Origin: Bacteroidaceae bacterium
GTDB taxonomy: Bacteria > Bacteroidota > Bacteroidia > Bacteroidales > Bacteroidaceae
Assembly (NCBI GenBank): GCA_900770705.1
Contig: CAAGLF010000003.1
Location: 1 to 43,184 of the forward strand
Length of the DNA stretch: 43,184 nucleotides
Direction: 5' to 3'
A program made the translations under genes and the position numbers. This document shows, one piece after another, positions 42,457 to 43,184 of this stretch (positions are counted from its first letter, which is position 1; every line of letters begins with the position of its first letter). The notes under the pieces are model-generated. The model did not search any database, was not told the origin of the DNA, and was given only the letters and a program-made list of their open reading frames with translations.

Positions 42457-43184
42457 TTATTCCGTGCGCCGCATATAACTTATGCCCTCGACCAGATGGC
42501 GCATCATCGGCCAAAAATGACATTTTCCCTCGGAAGCACTTCTCAGGGCGAACTTCAGGCAGTATAGCCAGGCCTTCCGGCCGTGTTTGTAGTACGAATA
42601 GGCTCCCTTGCTGCGCTGTACGCCGGCGTCGACGAAGAGCAAGTTTTTCTTTAACATCGTGCTGGTCTCCACTATCTTCTGCGGAAAATAGCGCATGTTC
42701 AACTTATGTCGGAGGGCGTCCAAGAGCCAAATGTCTTCCTCCCCGCAAGTCAGGAATTTGGTGCCGAGTCCAAAGCGTTCGTCGAAGCGAATGACGCCTT
42801 GCACGCTCCGCCGGCGGCATACCGTCTCGATAGTGGAGATATTGTAGGTTTGCGGAACATCGGTCACGGCAAAAGTGTCTTCGGGATAGACTTTCAGCGG
42901 TTTTCCCGTATAGGTAGAGGCACAGAAGAAGGCGGCATCGAGGTCGGGATTGGCCGTAAAGGTATTGAAAATAGTCGGAAAGGTGTCGTCGGTCAGCCTT
43001 GTGTCGTCGTCTGCGAACATCACGAGCTCGGCTGTGGCCTTCTCGAGGGCGAGGTTGCGGTTGGCGGCCAGCCCTTCACCCCGATACTTGTACAGACTGA
43101 CGTCTGGGCGCGTCTTCAGGGCCTCGCCAATCAGCTCAAGATAGCGGTCGTCGGTATATTGATAGGAGACAATATAGTGTATCC
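42457..43184 (-). CDS. Glycosyltransferase, GT-A fold, N-terminus beyond window edge
   Basis: About 241 residues are visible; the frame is open to the right edge, so the gene is longer than any start inside the window suggests. From the edge it reads IHYIVSYQYTDDRY, GEGLAANRNLAL and the metal motif MFADDDTRL, then RFDERFGLGTKFLTCGEEDIWLL and DAGVQRSKGAYSYY. Each block has a counterpart in the next gene (YIVSWQ, GRGLSANRN, MADDDCRY, RFDERFGLG, DAGVRRAKGG), so the two are tandem paralogues. Probably first or early in a polysaccharide operon. Confidence 0.83.
   Translation of the reverse strand, partial: IHYIVSYQYTDDRYLELIGEALKTRPDVSLYKYRGEGLAANRNLALEKATAELVMFADDDTRLTDDTFPTIFNTFTANPDLDAAFFCASTYTGKPLKVYPEDTFAVTDVPQTYNISTIETVCRRRSVQGVIRFDERFGLGTKFLTCGEEDIWLLDALRHKLNMRYFPQKIVETSTMLKKNLLFVDAGVQRSKGAYSYYKHGRKAWLYCLKFALRSASEGKCHFWPMMRHLVEGISYMRRTE

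Overview
The window comes from a Bacteroidales chromosome. The evidence is TAnnTTTG -7 promoter boxes (several with a TTTG box 19-20 nt upstream), a PorE-like type IX secretion lipoprotein, a FeoA-FeoB fusion, Wzi/DUF4468/DUF3078/DUF4595/DUF4091 proteins and a galM-transporter-galK operon. Base composition is moderately GC-rich in genes, with very AT-rich islands between them. Prevotellaceae or a neighbouring family is plausible, but I cannot name a species. There are no rRNA or tRNA genes, insertion sequences, phage genes or CRISPR arrays that I can see. Gene content is mostly ordinary housekeeping and envelope metabolism.

Layout. 1-2.2 kb: minus-strand menF (cut by the left edge), a DUF4595 lipoprotein and mazG. 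2.3-4.3 kb: plus-strand ribonuclease Z and a methyltransferase with a long structured leader. 4.4-7.9 kb: minus-strand nagA and porE-like gene. 8.2-10.7 kb: feoAB. 10.8-16.5 kb: minus-strand TPR gene, glnS and recQ. 17-18.5 kb: a serine-type sulfatase. 18.6-26.2 kb: minus-strand MFS transporter, S9 peptidase, yidC and pyrG. 26.5-27.9 kb: a DUF3078 protein. 28-31.8 kb: a minus-strand envelope operon (DUF4468, Wzi, lipocalin-like lipoprotein, glycosyltransferase). 32-35.6 kb: galactose operon (galM, sugar transporter, galK). 36-38.7 kb: plus-strand HAD hydrolase gene broken by one amber codon, panB and an MFS-like protein. 38.9-43.2 kb: minus-strand DUF4091 protein and three glycosyltransferases, two of them tandem paralogues; the last is cut by the right edge.

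The outstanding signal is a dispersed modular repeat, 13 copies in 43 kb. Each copy is about 84 bp, built from four (once five) modules of exactly 21 bp. Each module has a short CGG/CCG-centred dyad word followed by an A/T tract, and the words are drawn in different combinations in each copy. Many copies are bounded by short inverted ends. Some form perfect hairpin terminators, many sit directly against a stop codon, and two lie inside reading frames. There the 21-bp period becomes a seven-residue peptide repeat that keeps the frame open: one after a signal peptide, one in a lipoprotein. This resembles in behaviour the Rickettsia palindromic elements, but the 21-bp (two helical turns, seven codons) construction is unlike any family I recognise.
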